Below are positions 9,344 through 17,201 of a stretch of DNA of 38,992 nucleotides, piece after piece. The notes under the pieces were generated by a model. The model did no database searches. It worked only from the letters and a program-made list of their open reading frames with translations, and had not been told where the DNA came from. Origin of the DNA: an uncultured Pseudanabaenaceae cyanobacterium (GTDB lineage: Bacteria; Cyanobacteriota; Cyanobacteriia; PCC-9006; JAAUQQ01); the NCBI GenBank assembly GCA_938017515.1, contig CALIJJ010000003.1, positions 1 to 38,992 of the forward strand. The letters run 5' to 3'. A program made the position numbers and the translations under genes. How positions within the stretch are numbered: the stretch's first letter is position 1; every line of letters starts with the position of its first letter.

Positions 9344-9925
9344 ATGTTTCTTTCTCTCAACCATCACAATTTTGAGCAGACCGCGATGGGGCATCCGTCC
9401 GACCACGGCTCCAGCCCCCTAGGCAGCCCACCGATCTGCCAGCTCAGTCACCCCCCTGTTCTGTCCCTTGGCGATCGCGGTCGTGAAGTCGCCATGCTAC
9501 GGCGCCTCTTGTCAGACAGCACCAAAATTCGCCCTGGTCAAAGCCAGATCATCGCAGGGGAACGCTTCACCCCCGTCGTCGAACAATTCGTCAAACAATT
9601 CCAGCACCAAACCTTTTTGCAAGCCGATGGCATCGTGGGTTTAGAAACCTGGCGAACCCTCTGTGCCGATTCCCCTGTGCATCTCATCACCTTAGAACAG
9701 GGCGATCGCGGCCCGGACGTCCGCCAGCTTCAGGAACGCCTTTATCAACTCAACTTTTATGTTGACCACTTCGATGGCTGGTTCGGACAGCGAACCCTAG
9801 CTGCGGTCCAAGCATTTCAGGGCGATCGCAGCCTCACCCTCGACGGTATTGTTGGCCCACGCACCTGGGATGCGCTGAGCCGCCCCGTAGGCATTGACCA
9901 TGCCCCTTGCCAGCCCTCTTCCTAG
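9344..9925 (+). CDS. Peptidoglycan-binding protein with two PGB_1 modules
   Basis: 193-residue protein made almost entirely of two peptidoglycan_binding_1 modules (about 40-107 and 116-179). Each has the signature GDRGxxVxxLxxxL near its start and DGxxGxxTxxAxxxFQ or DGIVGxxTW near its end. Start chosen at ATG 9344 because GAAGG lies 8 bases upstream; a TTG at 9329 is less likely. No signal peptide or catalytic domain is visible, so it is probably a binding or scaffold protein; the export route is unclear. Three HIP1 octamers (9471, 9712, 9832) each encode the Gly-Asp-Arg of GDRG/GDRS. Its stop codon overlaps that of the convergent glycosyltransferase gene. Confidence 0.88.
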   Translation: MFLSLNHHNFEQTAMGHPSDHGSSPLGSPPICQLSHPPVLSLGDRGREVAMLRRLLSDSTKIRPGQSQIIAGERFTPVVEQFVKQFQHQTFLQADGIVGLETWRTLCADSPVHLITLEQGDRGPDVRQLQERLYQLNFYVDHFDGWFGQRTLAAVQAFQGDRSLTLDGIVGPRTWDALSRPVGIDHAPCQPSS

Positions 9926-10719
9926 GCCAGTGCTCCCTCTAGTTGTAATAGAGACTGAATAACCGAGGGGTAATACTGAGCAACCAAGCGACGAAACTCG
10001 CCGGACAGCACCTGTCCGCCCCAACAATGAAGCAAATGTACCGTCTTCCCCGACTGCATGAGCGGAGTCGCATCCAACGGCGAAATATTGTAGGTCTTTG
10101 GCAGCGTTGCCACTGGCAGCCCCTGGTGTTGCATGGCTCGAACCAAGGCCAACTGGTCCTGCTTTTGGAAAATTTGCCACTCCGCATACCACTGCTCAAA
10201 CAGGGATTGGGTTGCAACGCTCTCCCGCCAGAGCATGACACCACTGTTGTATTGGGGCGTCATAATCGGAAAACCATCGGCACTCAACGCAGCCACACGC
10301 TCCAGGGTATAGCGTTTCTCCTCAGGGGAAATGTGATCGCACAGGACCACCGTCGGCAATCGATCTAACGCCATGGCCCAGTCAACCTCTGCCAAATAGT
10401 CCCACAGCGGCGCCACCGGCTGGAGTGGCAAAATATCTGCATCTAGAAAAAGCGTTTCTCTGTAAGGGCTAAAGTGCTGGAGATGGGTCTTGAGCCAGCG
10501 AGAAGCAAAGATGCCTTTGGCACTCAAGTCCTCAATGCAGAGGGGGGTAATTTGATGGTGATGCAGGGGCAAACGGGATAATCGGGGATGATCGGAAATA
10601 ATCGAGATGGGTAGGTTGGGCTCTAGCGATCGCAGCGCCAAGGCACTCATCAGTGCTGCTTCCAAATAAACATCGGATTGGGTTACTGCATAGACAACAC
10701 CCCGTTGATTCGTACTCAT
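9922..10719 (-). CDS. Glycosyltransferase family 8-like protein (DXD)
   Basis: 265-residue putative nucleotide-sugar glycosyltransferase of GT-A fold. LFLDADILPL (91-100) carries the DXD metal-binding motif. NSGVMLW and the C-terminal LLHCWGG are consistent with GT8-like enzymes. No signal peptide or membrane segment is seen, so it is probably cytoplasmic. I chose ATG 10719 (MSTNQRG), which begins right before the first beta strand; an ATG at 10755 and a longer frame to 10881 are possible, but that extension looks non-coding. The gene's last 4 bases overlap the stop of the peptidoglycan-binding gene on the other strand. It lies downstream of ddl in the same direction, but about 270 bases with repeats separate them, so it may have its own promoter. 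Acceptor sugar unknown. Confidence 0.72.
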   Translation of the reverse strand: MSTNQRGVVYAVTQSDVYLEAALMSALALRSLEPNLPISIISDHPRLSRLPLHHHQITPLCIEDLSAKGIFASRWLKTHLQHFSPYRETLFLDADILPLQPVAPLWDYLAEVDWAMALDRLPTVVLCDHISPEEKRYTLERVAALSADGFPIMTPQYNSGVMLWRESVATQSLFEQWYAEWQIFQKQDQLALVRAMQHQGLPVATLPKTYNISPLDATPLMQSGKTVHLLHCWGGQVLSGEFRRLVAQYYPSVIQSLLQLEGALA

Positions 10720-10917
10720 CGCACCACATTCAATAAACAAGTCGTCACGTCCCATAGCCAAAATCACAGTGATACATCTGCCTGAGATGCATCTGTCTAA
10801 AGGTCGCCAACCCAAGAGAAGAAGACAGCCCCTGCGTCGCTTTTCAGAAAACGATTCAGAGGCCAGCTCAAGCACGCACAATAGGTTTGTGTTTTATTTA
10901 CCCATACAATACAGGCC

Positions 10918-10973
10918 GTTCACAACACACATGCTGTGAACAATCACAACACACATTCTGTCATTCTGTGAAC
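10918..10973. repeat. Direct and inverted repeat cluster between ddl and the glycosyltransferase gene
   Basis: An 18-bp direct repeat (TCACAACACACATGCTGT at 10920-10937, and 10944-10961 with one change) has a 24-base period. GTTCACA at 10918-10924 is complementary to TGTGAAC at both 10935-10941 and 10967-10973. This could form alternative hairpins or be paired protein-binding sites. It lies just past the ddl stop and upstream of the glycosyltransferase gene. Confidence 0.6.
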
Positions 10974-10986
10974 AAAATAATGTTGC

Positions 10987-12054
10987 TCAGGAGGCATGCC
11001 GCTCCAGGGCAAGCTGAATCAGCTTATCGACCAATTCTGCGTAGGGAACACCGCTGGCAGCCCACAGTTGTGGATACATACTTAGGGCTGTAAAACCGGG
11101 TAGGGTATTGATTTCATTGATAAACAGCTCACCGGTCGATTCAACGTAGAAGAAATCCACACGGCTGAGACCCGCGGCATCGACGGCCTTGAAGGCGGCG
11201 ATCGCCATCTCCTGAATCCGACTCACCACCTCCTGGGGCAGCTTGGCTGGAATAATCAGCTGGGCCCGCCCATCGGTGTATTTGGTTTCATAGTCATAAA
11301 ACTCAGCATCATAGGTAATCTCACCCACAACTGATGCCTTCGGAAAATCGTTGCCAAGAACAGCACATTCCACTTCTCGCATATCATTCAGGCCCGCTTC
11401 CACCATGAGGCGGCGATCGAAGCCAGCGGCGGCATCCAACGCCTCCGACAGCTCTTTTTCGGTTTTGGCCTTCGCAATCCCCACGGAAGAACCTAGATTG
11501 GCAGGCTTAACAAAGCAGGGGTAGCCCAGTTCGGCCTCCACTTTTTCAATCAGGGACTTAAACCGGCAGGGATCCGACCAAACCTCAGCTCGATCCACAT
11601 CCAAGTAGTTCACCTGGGGCAGTCCCGCCTGCTTGAACACCATGCGCATGACGGTTTTATCCATCCCGGCAGAGGAGCCCAAGACATTGGAGCCCACAAA
11701 GGGAACCTGCATCAGTTGGAGTAATCCCTGGATGGTGCCATCTTCACCATTGGGACCATGGAGCACAGGGTGCCAGACATCGATGTCTGCGGCACCCGCC
11801 GGGAATTGCCACAGGTCAGATTTATCGCTGGGGGTGTCTTCGCAGGCGATCGCTTGGCCCGAATCTAGCACCGTTTTGGCCTCCGCTCCCCCTAACCAAA
11901 CCCCATCCTTACGAATGTAGAAGGGCGAAACCTCATATTTAGCCTGGTTGCTAGGCTCCGCGAGGGCAGCAGCAACGGCTCGGGCAGAGGTGACTGAAAC
12001 ATCATGTTCTCCAGAACGGCCCCCAAAGAGAAGCCCAACCCGCTGTTTTGCCAT
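10987..12054 (-). CDS. ddl: D-alanine--D-alanine ligase
   Basis: ATP-grasp ligase that joins two D-alanines for the UDP-MurNAc-pentapeptide in the cytoplasm. The length, 355 residues, is usual. Motifs: [12 protein letters not shown] (9-20), [12 protein letters not shown] (99-110), the ATP-binding [13 protein letters not shown] (181-193) and the Mg/substrate motif [12 protein letters not shown] (311-322). The omega-loop pair Lys258-Tyr259 matches D-Ala-D-Ala ligases, so a D-lactate (vancomycin-resistance) ligase is unlikely. The ATG at 12054 is followed directly by the conserved N-terminus. The DUF4870 gene lies 72 bases upstream on the same strand. Confidence 0.96.
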   Translation of the reverse strand: MAKQRVGLLFGGRSGEHDVSVTSARAVAAALAEPSNQAKYEVSPFYIRKDGVWLGGAEAKTVLDSGQAIACEDTPSDKSDLWQFPAGAADIDVWHPVLHGPNGEDGTIQGLLQLMQVPFVGSNVLGSSAGMDKTVMRMVFKQAGLPQVNYLDVDRAEVWSDPCRFKSLIEKVEAELGYPCFVKPANLGSSVGIAKAKTEKELSEALDAAAGFDRRLMVEAGLNDMREVECAVLGNDFPKASVVGEITYDAEFYDYETKYTDGRAQLIIPAKLPQEVVSRIQEMAIAAFKAVDAAGLSRVDFFYVESTGELFINEINTLPGFTALSMYPQLWAASGVPYAELVDKLIQLALERHAS

Positions 12055-12126
12055 GATGCCCTTGCCTTAAAAAAATCTTAATGCAGCATCCAGGATACCA
12101 GGGGCTCGACGCTCGGAAAAATAGAC

Positions 12127-12726
12127 TCAGCAATCCCCGTCAAATTCTGGCTCAACACCCAGGAAATTAAAGGCAAGGGGATATTTGTACAATTGGCCCC
12201 GCCAAGCTTTGGTGGCTCCAACGATGGCCGTAATCACTTGGAACAGCATCCAGGCCCCTGCCCCAACACCACCCAGCATCAAGGCCCCAACAAAGACACC
12301 GTTGAGCGCATCACTCCCCGTAAACATCACCCCACAGGTCATCAAGACCAAAAAGACCCACAACACCAACGCAATGATGCTGTACAACGCTGCCGAGAGC
12401 TGGAAATTCAGCACGAGCCGACCGCTCTGGTCCACGAAGGAATGGCGATCGCGATAAATTCGCCAGACGATCCAACTGGTCAGAACCGACGACAGCATTG
12501 GAAAGGACAATAGCGAGAAAACGGACAGCAAGACCTGCGTCAGCCCCAGGAGAAACGTGGCGACGGTCGAACCGCTGGTCTGCGAGCCTGAATGATTCAA
12601 TGCCCTCGCGATCACCACGACCAAACCATTGGCGAAAAAGCAGGCCGCCCACAACACTCCGCCCAAATGACACCACACCGCAGAACGGCGAATATCGCTG
12701 GATAATTCAGGGGGAGATTCGGTCAT
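12127..12726 (-). CDS. DUF4870 family membrane protein
   Basis: 199-residue membrane protein with about four hydrophobic segments (near 17-40, 55-88, 105-135 and 140-165). It shows the DUF4870 layout: an N-terminal WCHLGG, SFVDQSGRLVLNFQLS in the middle, and a C-terminal WRGQLYKYPLAFNFLG. The family is distantly related to Tic20-like proteins and has no firm function. It starts 18 bases after the tldE stop, so it is probably co-transcribed with tldE and tldD and perhaps ddl. The ATG at 12726 follows a weak ribosome site. Confidence 0.85.
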   Translation of the reverse strand: MTESPPELSSDIRRSAVWCHLGGVLWAACFFANGLVVVIARALNHSGSQTSGSTVATFLLGLTQVLLSVFSLLSFPMLSSVLTSWIVWRIYRDRHSFVDQSGRLVLNFQLSAALYSIIALVLWVFLVLMTCGVMFTGSDALNGVFVGALMLGGVGAGAWMLFQVITAIVGATKAWRGQLYKYPLAFNFLGVEPEFDGDC

Positions 12727-12744
12727 AACAGACCAGGTTCGGGT

Positions 12745-14127
12745 TTAGAGCGTATAGGTGAAATCCTCCACCAGCATACCCGGTGCCCAAGTTCCTCCCA
12801 AATCCCGATGCTCATAGGTATCCACCGCTGGCACCAGCTCCTGCTGATTCGTCAACGCAATCAGGTTCTCACCCCAGAAATTGAACAGGCTCTCGTCAAA
12901 GCGTAGATCTTCGATGGGGGCAACGATCTCACCGTCCTCCACCCAAAAACAGCCGTAGCGCGTCATGCCCGTAATCCGGCCTGCGGGGCGATCGCTCCAG
13001 TTCAAATAGTGCAAGTTAGAGAGATACAATCCCGTATCCAACGCCCGCAACACATCGGCCTCCGCCAAATCCCCCGGTGCCACATCCGCGGCTCGCAAGT
13101 CCTCACAGCCAATGCCCCCATTGGATTCTAGGCCATACTCCTTGGCCGTCCGTCCACTAATCACCGTGTTGGCCAGCTTGCCCCGCTCAATCAGGGGCAA
13201 ATTATCCGGAGCCATTTCACCATTGCTGTTGAACTGGGGAACTAAGCCCCGACTAAAATTCTCTCGCAGCGTAAATAGAGGTGATAGCTGCTTCTTGCCC
13301 GCTCGCAACTGTTCCATGGGGCTGCCTCCCTGACGAATCGCCGATTCGCTCAGGCAGCTCCAGGACATCATCAAAACCAGCTCCGACACCGCCGCCGGGG
13401 CCAAATAGGTGCGGTATTTTCCCTTGGGAATCGCCTTCACCGGACGGCCCAGACGCTCTAGCTGCTGACGCGATCGCGCCACATTGTCTCTATAGGCCTG
13501 CCGATTCCAGGTGCGGTCAGCGAAGGTCCCCTTCACCGCCCGTCCCTCAGCATTAAACAACGAATAGTCCAGCGTGAAGGACTCCGTTGCAAACCAATGG
13601 CGCTGCCCCGCTGAATCAGCCTGGGCTCGCACCGAGACACCAGCCGCATAGACCCCGGCAAAATCCAGCCCCTGAACCGGTGCCATCAGCTCCGCCACCG
13701 CAGACTTACGGGGCAACAGCCGACCCGTATACACCGAACGGCTTGTGGCTTCCCCCTGGGGTAAAACCAGGTAGGGGTCCTCCGGTAGCTGCTGAACTTC
13801 CTGGCGCAACAATCCCAGCGCTTCTTCCACCTGGGGCCAATCCTGCATCCACTCCCCCGTGAAGGGCAACGACTGGGAACAGGTTCGCTGGCTATCGATC
13901 CACGTCAGCGTCAGCGTGCCACCACAGACAGTGCCGGTTTGGCGCACCTTTGCCTGGTTAAACCGAGAAAACTGGCTATCCTCAGAAATCAGTGAGAGGG
14001 TAAATTTTTCGGAGGCACCGCAGGCTTCCTGCAATGCATCACTGAGTTGATAGAACGTTTTTTCCCAACGCCTCACGGTTTGATCCGCAGACGGTTTTAA
14101 ACGCCTATGGGAGACAGATGCAGACAT
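12745..14127 (-). CDS. TldE/PmbA-like subunit of TldD/TldE metalloprotease
   Basis: Partner subunit of the TldD/TldE peptidase, which in E. coli processes microcin B17 and degrades the CcdA antitoxin. This copy lacks HEXXXH: the matching stretch reads MMSWSCLSESA, as expected for the non-catalytic TldE. Conserved blocks include RGLVPQFNSNGEMAP, GRTAKEYGLESNGG and the C-terminal LSNLHYLNWSDRPAGRITGMTRYGCF region (in parts). I chose ATG 14127 (460 residues, near family length). The frame stays open to an ATG at 14343 with AAGGA 11 bases upstream (532 residues). The extra 72 residues are low-complexity and contain an 18-bp DNA duplication typical of spacers here, so I favour the shorter form. 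It lies directly downstream of tldD. Confidence 0.88.
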   Translation of the reverse strand: MSASVSHRRLKPSADQTVRRWEKTFYQLSDALQEACGASEKFTLSLISEDSQFSRFNQAKVRQTGTVCGGTLTLTWIDSQRTCSQSLPFTGEWMQDWPQVEEALGLLRQEVQQLPEDPYLVLPQGEATSRSVYTGRLLPRKSAVAELMAPVQGLDFAGVYAAGVSVRAQADSAGQRHWFATESFTLDYSLFNAEGRAVKGTFADRTWNRQAYRDNVARSRQQLERLGRPVKAIPKGKYRTYLAPAAVSELVLMMSWSCLSESAIRQGGSPMEQLRAGKKQLSPLFTLRENFSRGLVPQFNSNGEMAPDNLPLIERGKLANTVISGRTAKEYGLESNGGIGCEDLRAADVAPGDLAEADVLRALDTGLYLSNLHYLNWSDRPAGRITGMTRYGCFWVEDGEIVAPIEDLRFDESLFNFWGENLIALTNQQELVPAVDTYEHRDLGGTWAPGMLVEDFTYTL

Positions 14128-14256
14128 AGAGGTTGAGGCAGAAGCGGCGTTGTTTAGCACAGATTTTGCAACAAGTTCAACAGAGAACGCAGATAACCGA
14201 ACATTGGTCTCGAACTGGGGGATCGAACTGGGATAGCGAACCGGGAAGTGGGAGCG

Positions 14257-14292
14257 AACTGAACAGTGAGAAGTAACTGAACAGTGAGCGAG
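14257..14292. repeat. 18-bp x2 tandem repeat between tldD and tldE
   Basis: AACTGAACAGTGAGAAGT (14257-14274) is followed directly by a second copy at 14275-14292, with the first 14 bases identical. It falls in the doubtful N-terminal extension of tldE and supports reading that stretch as spacer. Confidence 0.75.
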
Positions 14293-14387
14293 AACCGGAT
14301 CGTGATGGGTAAGCCGATACTGTAGGTTACCCATCGAACCCATGGCTAGAGCGATCCTTCAAAGCTTGGCATCACGCATGGTCCAAG

Positions 14388-15845
14388 CTAGCCCCCACCA
14401 AAGACATCGATCTGGTCAAAGGCGCACACAGGGGATGCATGGCCAACCCAAATGATCTGATTGGGCTCACCTTTGCCGCACATGGGCGTTCCAAAGACTT
14501 CCCAGGTCTCGCGATCGCCCACCTTCGACAAACTCTTCCAGAACTCCGGGGTTGTGGATCGATAGTTCGGATTCTTGACGGTTTTGGTAATTTCACCATC
14601 CTCAATCAGCTGGCCATACTCACAGCCAAATTGGAACTTATAGCGCTGGTCATCAATGGACCAGGAACGGTTGGACTGCATCAAAACACCCCGTTCCGTT
14701 CCGCCAATCAGCTCCTGCAGGCTCGTCTCGCCCGGCTCCAAATTCAAGTTCGCCATGCGATCCGTCGCCGGGCGATTCCAGGAACTTGCTCGGGCACAGG
14801 CCACACCGGGGAGTTGGCTACGCATCTGGCTTTCCAGCCCGCCTAGACCTCGCTGTAAGATACCATCCTGAATCAACAACTGGCGTTCTGCCACCATCCC
14901 CGCATCATCAAAGCCATAGCTAGCAAGCTCTCCGGGCACGGTTGGATCAAAGGAGATATTCATCAACGGCGACCCATAGGTCAGGCGACCAAAATCCTCA
15001 CCCTTCACAAAACTGCCGCCCGCGTAGTTGCGTTCATCCCCCAAAATTCGGTCCAACTCAAGGGGGTGCCCAACGCTCTCATGAATTTGGAGCATCATCT
15101 GGTCCGGAGCTAGCACCAGGGTCAAGGCTTCATCAGGGCAATCCTGTGCCGTCAATAGCTCTAGGGCCTGCTCCCCCACTTGCTGAACCTGCCCCCACAG
15201 CTCATCGGTCACCAACTTTTCCCAACCTCCCTGATAAGCCCGGGCAAACCAGCCATTGGCGCTGCGTTTTTGGGTAATGAGGCCGTCCTTTGCCGTGGCA
15301 TCGTAGTCCGTGGCCACTGACGTGGTGTGCTGATAAATATCGGAACCATTGCTACTGACGAACCAGGTCTCTCGTTCGGTGGAAATAGCTGTAGCACTGG
15401 TTTGTACGATTTGGTCCGAAAGCTTGAGCCCAGCACAGATGCGAATGAGCAGCTCATTCACATCCCGAGGCGTCATGGAATCCAGGGCCTGACGCACTGG
15501 CGCAATGAATTCCCCCACCACCCGAGGTCGCACGGCCATTTTGAAAGGAGAGAGTGACCACTCGTGGGCGGATTGAGCCTGAACCAGCGCGGACTGAGCC
15601 GCAGCTTGCACTGCATCCGGCGAAAGGGAACTCGTCGCACCGTAACCGAGCTGCCCTTGAGAAAGCACCTCAACCATGGCGCCATAGGTCACCTGACGGC
15701 TATTTTCCTCAGGCTTCCCGTCTCGAACTCGGCGACAGGTCATCGTATTTTTCACAACACGAAGACCCACCCAGTCCGCGGCAACATTGATGTGATTGAG
15801 CAGTAGATGGGGGGTAGAAGCGATTGTCTGGGAGATAGACAGCAT
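14388..15845 (-). CDS. tldD: TldD family metallopeptidase (catalytic subunit)
   Basis: Catalytic subunit of the TldD/TldE protease, 485 residues. The zinc motif HESVGH (His255, Glu256, His260) is intact and is followed by PLELDRILGDERNYAGGSF, the conserved region after the site. In known systems the heterodimer trims unstructured peptides in its central chamber, including RiPP leaders. The pair tldD-tldE is co-directional with only a short gap, so they form an operon. The ATG at 15845 has AAGAG about 8 bases upstream. The substrate in this organism is unknown; maturation of a small peptide or antitoxin turnover are the known precedents. Confidence 0.92.
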   Translation of the reverse strand: MLSISQTIASTPHLLLNHINVAADWVGLRVVKNTMTCRRVRDGKPEENSRQVTYGAMVEVLSQGQLGYGATSSLSPDAVQAAAQSALVQAQSAHEWSLSPFKMAVRPRVVGEFIAPVRQALDSMTPRDVNELLIRICAGLKLSDQIVQTSATAISTERETWFVSSNGSDIYQHTTSVATDYDATAKDGLITQKRSANGWFARAYQGGWEKLVTDELWGQVQQVGEQALELLTAQDCPDEALTLVLAPDQMMLQIHESVGHPLELDRILGDERNYAGGSFVKGEDFGRLTYGSPLMNISFDPTVPGELASYGFDDAGMVAERQLLIQDGILQRGLGGLESQMRSQLPGVACARASSWNRPATDRMANLNLEPGETSLQELIGGTERGVLMQSNRSWSIDDQRYKFQFGCEYGQLIEDGEITKTVKNPNYRSTTPEFWKSLSKVGDRETWEVFGTPMCGKGEPNQIIWVGHASPVCAFDQIDVFGGG

Positions 15846-16550
15846 GTCCTGACTCTTGCACAGAGAGATGGATCGAAGGTTTCGAGAATAGCCTACAGGC
15901 GCTTCAAAAAACCAACCGGTAGCGACTCAGCAACCCAGAGGGCACGACGCTTTTGCTTGAAACAAAAGCTACAGGCACCGCCTGAGGAGTTCAATGTACC
16001 GCGAAGGATATTAATTTGGCCAAAGATTAATCAAAATGCTGGACTAATTATCCCAATCCTGCATTGTTACTTTTGCGACCCACAGCAATCGCTCATTCCG
16101 CATCCGTGCATTCCAGTATATATGTGATGTTTAGGATTGATTTTTGTCGAACTTCCAGTTTTGGAAAGGGCATGTTCTCAATTCAAATGTGGTGCTGTCT
16201 GGCCCCAACATCTCTCTGTGCCCTGGGAGAATCTGCCAATTTTTTTCCCCTCGCAACAGGGGGAAACCCCTTCTGGGCGATAGATCTTGCAATAGCTGCC
16301 GGATCACCCCTGGGGGGTCAGCCCCCAGCCAACTTCGCCCCAGCCAACTTCGACAAACTAGCCATGGGACTGCTGTCCAGAAAAGTCTTCCGACTTGACT
16401 CCCCTGAGCCTGATGCCATACCCCGTTGCGTTCCCCGTTGCGTTCTGGCACGGCGGCTTGGGCAAAGCGAACGAAACGCTGGATAATTCTAAGCAGAGAA
16501 AAATCCAGGCATTATCCCCTGGAAACACAGACCGCACAGGAGCGATCGCC
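15846..16550. other. Gene-free region upstream of tldD and the cytochrome gene
   Basis: 705 bases between divergent genes. Frames of about 100-140 codons exist on both strands but share no recognisable domain. Visible structure: a 7-bp hairpin GCTTTTG/CAAAAGC (15949-15969), a GC hairpin CTGGGGG/CCCCCAG (16310-16328) and a 15-bp tandem duplication (16323-16352). It must contain both promoters; I could not place them with confidence. Confidence 0.55.
16323..16352. repeat. 15-bp x2 perfect tandem repeat
   Basis: CCCCAGCCAACTTCG at 16323-16337 is repeated exactly at 16338-16352. It overlaps the right arm of the GC hairpin at 16310-16328. Confidence 0.85.
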
Positions 16551-17150
16551 ATGGGACAGAACCTTCAGAGACGGCCCAGCCCAGCCTCAACGATCCCAAA
16601 ATGGGGGCAGCCATGGAGCCCGTCCAATCCCCCATGGATCGCGATGATCACCCAGTTTGCTCAGCGTTGGCCAAAAGCGGACTGGCGTCCCCTATCCTGC
16701 TGGCTTGCTATTTTTCTCTTGTCAGTGGGAATTATGAGCCTGCCCCCCGGTGCAGCGATCGCCGCCGCAAACACCCCAGCATCCGACTTAATTGCACCAA
16801 ATCGCGTAGCCGTCACAGCAATTTCCGAGACAGAAATTGCCAAAACAAAAATTGCCGAGACAGATTCGACAGCCATCGACGGTGGCAAAATTTTTGACGC
16901 AAACTGTGCGGGATGTCACCTCAAGGGCGGCAACATTATCCGACGGGGGAAGACCCTCAAACTCAAGGCACTCAAACGCAATCACGTGGACTCCCTCGAT
17001 GCTGTTATTACACTCGTGAGCCAGGGAAAAGGCAGCATGTCCGCCTATGGCATTCCGCTGGAGGCTGGCGGAGCAAGTCGTCTCGACCCCGACGCCATCG
17101 AAGCCGTCTCACAATATGTGCTCGACCAGGCAAACGCGGGATGGCGCTGA
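16551..17150 (+). CDS. Cytochrome c6-like periplasmic/lumenal c-type cytochrome
   Basis: Monohaem electron carrier of the cytochrome c6 (PetJ-like) family, 199 residues as a precursor. Haem is attached at Cys119-Ala-Gly-Cys122-His123, and Met163 in GSMSAYG is the likely sixth ligand. KTLKLKAL, the LVSQGKGSM block and the C-terminal YVLDQANAGW match c6. An exceptionally long N-terminus precedes the hydrophobic signal core (50-63; cleavage probably near 72). A 30-residue linker with a small repeat (TEIAKTKIAETD) lies before the haem domain. I chose ATG 16551 because AGGAG sits 8 bases upstream; ATG 16644 gives a more usual signal peptide but lacks a ribosome site. c6 shuttles electrons from cytochrome b6f to photosystem I or oxidase; this may be a paralogue rather than the main PetJ. 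Confidence 0.82.
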   Translation: MGQNLQRRPSPASTIPKWGQPWSPSNPPWIAMITQFAQRWPKADWRPLSCWLAIFLLSVGIMSLPPGAAIAAANTPASDLIAPNRVAVTAISETEIAKTKIAETDSTAIDGGKIFDANCAGCHLKGGNIIRRGKTLKLKALKRNHVDSLDAVITLVSQGKGSMSAYGIPLEAGGASRLDPDAIEAVSQYVLDQANAGWR

Positions 17151-17201
17151 GTAGCATAACAAGCTGATCGCTCGTATTTCCGCCACATTTTCTTTCGTCC
17201 C

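Noticed and set aside
10720..10881. N-terminal extension of the glycosyltransferase frame
   Set aside because: Cys/Arg-rich leader without homology; the domain begins right after ATG 10719.
10987..12054. VanA-type D-Ala-D-Lac ligase
   Set aside because: The omega-loop has the Lys-Tyr pair typical of D-Ala-D-Ala ligases.
16064..16486. 140-codon frame (and overlapping frames on both strands) upstream of the cytochrome gene
   Set aside because: No domain, no ribosome site, and it runs through a tandem duplication and a GC hairpin; treated as non-coding.
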